From Enterococcaceae bacterium (GTDB lineage: Bacteria; Bacillota; Bacilli; Lactobacillales; Enterococcaceae), in contig JALCOL010000004.1 of NCBI GenBank assembly GCA_022649665.1, positions 62,001-126,000 on the forward strand: a stretch of 64,000 nucleotides of DNA. Direction: 5' to 3'. Below are positions 62,356-64,000 of the stretch, piece after piece. The notes below the pieces were generated by a model. The model searched no databases, was not told the DNA's origin, and worked only from the letters and a program-made list of their open reading frames with translations. The stretch's first letter is position 1; each line of letters starts with the position of its first letter. The position numbers and the translations under genes were made by a program.

Positions 62356-62390
62356 CGGGATCATGACCTTGTCATGGTCCCGTTCGTCTT
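62356..62390 (+). terminator. Hairpin after the P-type ATPase gene
   Basis: CGGGATCATGAC pairs with GTCATGGTCCCG (one G-T pair) around CTT, followed by a modest T-rich tract. Confidence 0.65.
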
Positions 62391-62486
62391 GTGCCGCGGA
62401 ATGCTTCAGGACGGCGTGTATTGACAGATATGATAGAATATAATGGGTAAAGTTGGGTAAAGTATCGAAAGAAAGAGGGTCCAGTT

Positions 62487-63212
62487 GTGAATATTCTGGC
62501 CATAGATACATCGAACCGGACACTGGCTGTCGGCATTCAAGCGGACGGACGGGCACTCGGATCAGTGATGATCAATATCAAAAAAAATCACAGCGTTACG
62601 CTGATGCCGGCGATCGAACGTTTATTTGAAGCTGTTCGATTTTCACCGGAACAAATCGACCGCATCGCGGTTTCCGCCGGTCCAGGTTCTTATACGGGAC
62701 TGCGGATCGCGGTCACGACCGCGAAAACATTGACATGGACGCTTGGAGCAGAGCTCGTCGGCGTATCTTCGTTAGAAACGCTCGCTGCGAATGCCAAAGG
62801 GACGCAGCAGCTGATCGTGCCGCTTTTCAATGCGCGCCGAAACAGCGTCTATACAGCGGCTTACCGCTGGGAAAAAGGTCAACTCAAAGTTGTCCTTGCA
62901 GAGCGTTACAGCGGTCTTGCTGAATGGCTGAAAACGTTGAAAGAACAAAAGGAACCGGTGCTTTTTATCGGGGAAACAGCCGATTTTCGTGAACAGCTGG
63001 AAGCTGCATTCCCGCAAAGCATCAATGATTTTCCGGAATGGGATCTTCCCAATGCCCAAGTTCTTGCCGCGCTCGGCGCGAAGCGTGCGCCCCTGTCAGA
63101 TGCGGAAGTCCATCGTTTTCTGCCGCACTATTTGAAGCGTGTCGAAGCCGAACAAAAATGGCTGGAAACTCATCCAAACCAAGGTAATGATGACTATGTG
63201 GAAAAAGTTTGA
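62487..63212 (+). CDS. tsaB: tRNA N6-threonylcarbamoyladenosine biosynthesis protein TsaB
   Basis: GTG 62487 follows AGAGGG. The 241-residue protein begins ILAIDTSNRTLAV and has the family core AVSAGPGSYTGLRIAVTTAKTL and VPLFNARRNSVYTAAYRW. TsaB is the scaffold partner of TsaD in t6A37 modification of ANN-decoding tRNAs. It overlaps the rimI gene, and a second rimI follows; tsaD is expected past the window. Confidence 0.95.
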   Translation: MNILAIDTSNRTLAVGIQADGRALGSVMINIKKNHSVTLMPAIERLFEAVRFSPEQIDRIAVSAGPGSYTGLRIAVTTAKTLTWTLGAELVGVSSLETLAANAKGTQQLIVPLFNARRNSVYTAAYRWEKGQLKVVLAERYSGLAEWLKTLKEQKEPVLFIGETADFREQLEAAFPQSINDFPEWDLPNAQVLAALGAKRAPLSDAEVHRFLPHYLKRVEAEQKWLETHPNQGNDDYVEKV

Positions 63213-63753
63213 TTTCTTTTCAAAATTGACCGAATTGTTTTTCGGCAAAGATAAATACCCGCAAGCTTATAAAAAACGGACACTGGCGCGCGCCGGCGCG
63301 CAGTTCGTCGTTGAAACGATGGACACCCGCCACTTGGATGATGTGATGGAGCTGCAGCGCCGCGTCTATCAAGGCGAGACGCCTTGGCAGCCAGCGGCTT
63401 TTCTAGTCGAGATGCACAATCCGCTGCCGCATTTGTATTTAGTCGTGACGCATCACGGAAAAGTCGTCGCGTTTATCGGCTGCCGCGTCACGAATCAAGA
63501 TGGCCATATCACGAATTTGGCAGTGGATCCTGCTTATCAGCATCGGGGGCTTGCGCTTTTTCTCTTGCAGGAGATCGCTGCCTTTGCCAAAAGTTTGCGC
63601 TGTTCGTCGCTCTCGCTGGAAGTGCGCCTCGGTAATTTAGCGGCCCAGCGTCTTTACCGCAAGTTCGGCTTCATTACGAAAGCGGTCAAAGTCGAGTACT
63701 ATACTGAAACGCAAGAAGATGCATTAGATATGATTTATTTATTTGAAGAATAA
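63190..63753 (+). CDS. rimI: RimI-like ribosomal-protein-alanine acetyltransferase
   Basis: It starts at ATG 63190 (63187 and 63196 are alternatives) and overlaps the end of tsaB. The 187-residue protein has a GNAT fold with ITNLAVDPAYQHRGLALFLLQEIAAFAK (about 108-135) and the C-terminal AAQRLYRKFGFIT. It is the usual tsaB neighbour and is thought to acetylate ribosomal protein S18. The N-terminal 50 residues are longer than in E. coli RimI. Confidence 0.85.
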   Translation: MTMWKKFDFFSKLTELFFGKDKYPQAYKKRTLARAGAQFVVETMDTRHLDDVMELQRRVYQGETPWQPAAFLVEMHNPLPHLYLVVTHHGKVVAFIGCRVTNQDGHITNLAVDPAYQHRGLALFLLQEIAAFAKSLRCSSLSLEVRLGNLAAQRLYRKFGFITKAVKVEYYTETQEDALDMIYLFEE

Positions 63754-63766
63754 GGAGTTATTGAAT

Positions 63767-64000
63767 TTGTTTTTTGGCACGGCATCACAATTGGATATGA
63801 AAGAAGAACGTCTCACCCGCCGGCTGCATCAGATCAGCGGAAAATGTTTTCCGCAGGACACGCCGCGAGAAGCAGATGAATTTGCCGGACTGCTGGCAGA
63901 AGATCGGCTTTTCGCCGCGGCTGCGGCGGAGAAAGTCACTGGTTTTTTGCTGTTTCAAGAAGTATTGGATGAAAGCGAGATCCACACAGTCGCGGTCCAT
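63767..64000 (+). CDS. Second RimI-like acetyltransferase (partial, N-terminal part)
   Basis: The frame is open to the window end; 78 codons are visible. TAAGGAG lies upstream, and the start is TTG 63767 or TTG 63761. The sequence (SGKCFPQDTPREADEFAGLLAEDRLFAAAAAEKVTGFLLFQEVLDESEIHTVAVH) fits the N-terminal half of RimI, with the acetyl-CoA site expected just outside. Together with tsaB and the first rimI it repeats the usual Lactobacillales order. Confidence 0.8.
   Translation, partial: MFFGTASQLDMKEERLTRRLHQISGKCFPQDTPREADEFAGLLAEDRLFAAAAAEKVTGFLLFQEVLDESEIHTVAVH

Noticed and set aside
62421-62444. TTGACA and TATAAT upstream of tsaB
   Set aside because: The two hexamers are only 12 bp apart, too close to act together as a sigma-A promoter.

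Overview
The window looks like the chromosome of a low-GC Gram-positive bacterium of the order Lactobacillales (lactobacilli, enterococci and relatives). The evidence is several WxL/DUF916 cell-surface clusters of the csc type, an LPxTG anchor, a T-box leader in front of tyrS, strong AGGAGG ribosome binding sites, the tmRNA tag AKNENNTYALAA, and the gene order dinG-ypmB-aspB-asnS. The genus cannot be fixed from the sequence alone.

Region 1 (1-17216) is a block of cell-surface operons. It opens with the end of an LPxTG protein, a DUF916 protein, a large beta-helix-type WxL protein and a small WxL protein. Two paralogous cassettes follow in tandem. Each has a leftward Mga/AtxA-like regulator and a rightward five-gene operon: large modular WxL protein, very small sortase-substrate-like protein, two small WxL proteins and a DUF916 membrane protein. 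Both regulator genes carry the same 10-bp inverted repeat just upstream of their ribosome binding sites.

Region 2 (17262-26920) holds redox and export genes: a quinone-oxidoreductase-like protein, a carboxymuconolactone decarboxylase-like protein, a TetR regulator, an old-yellow-enzyme/FAD flavoprotein, an EFR1-type ferredoxin lacking its flavodoxin N-terminus, and an FtsX-type ABC exporter with a roughly 500-residue coiled coil.

Region 3 (26937-33510) is mixed housekeeping and stress: a short-chain dehydrogenase, a candidate iron-regulated small RNA, free-methionine-sulfoxide reductase, a DedA-like protein, a two-part ThrE exporter, a TetR regulator, a double-rubredoxin rubrerythrin with a PerR-like box, a YbaK deacylase and tmRNA. 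An AT-rich stretch without convincing genes follows, then a 1442-residue secreted protein with about twelve GA-type helical modules and a C-terminal CAP domain.

Region 4 (39281-46217) has a FetAB-like ABC transporter, a polyphosphate cluster (ppk2, ppx, ppk1), a cupin and a GlsB-like membrane protein. Region 5 (46246-64000) is mostly core: a HAD phosphatase, an SdpI-like protein with a two-component system whose kinase has an early amber codon, T-box/tyrS, glycerate kinase, a tRNA-Glu, a CDF transporter, dinG-ypmB-aspB-asnS, an acetyltransferase, a metal-exporting P-type ATPase with a separate HMA protein, and the tsaB-rimI-rimI group, cut by the window end.
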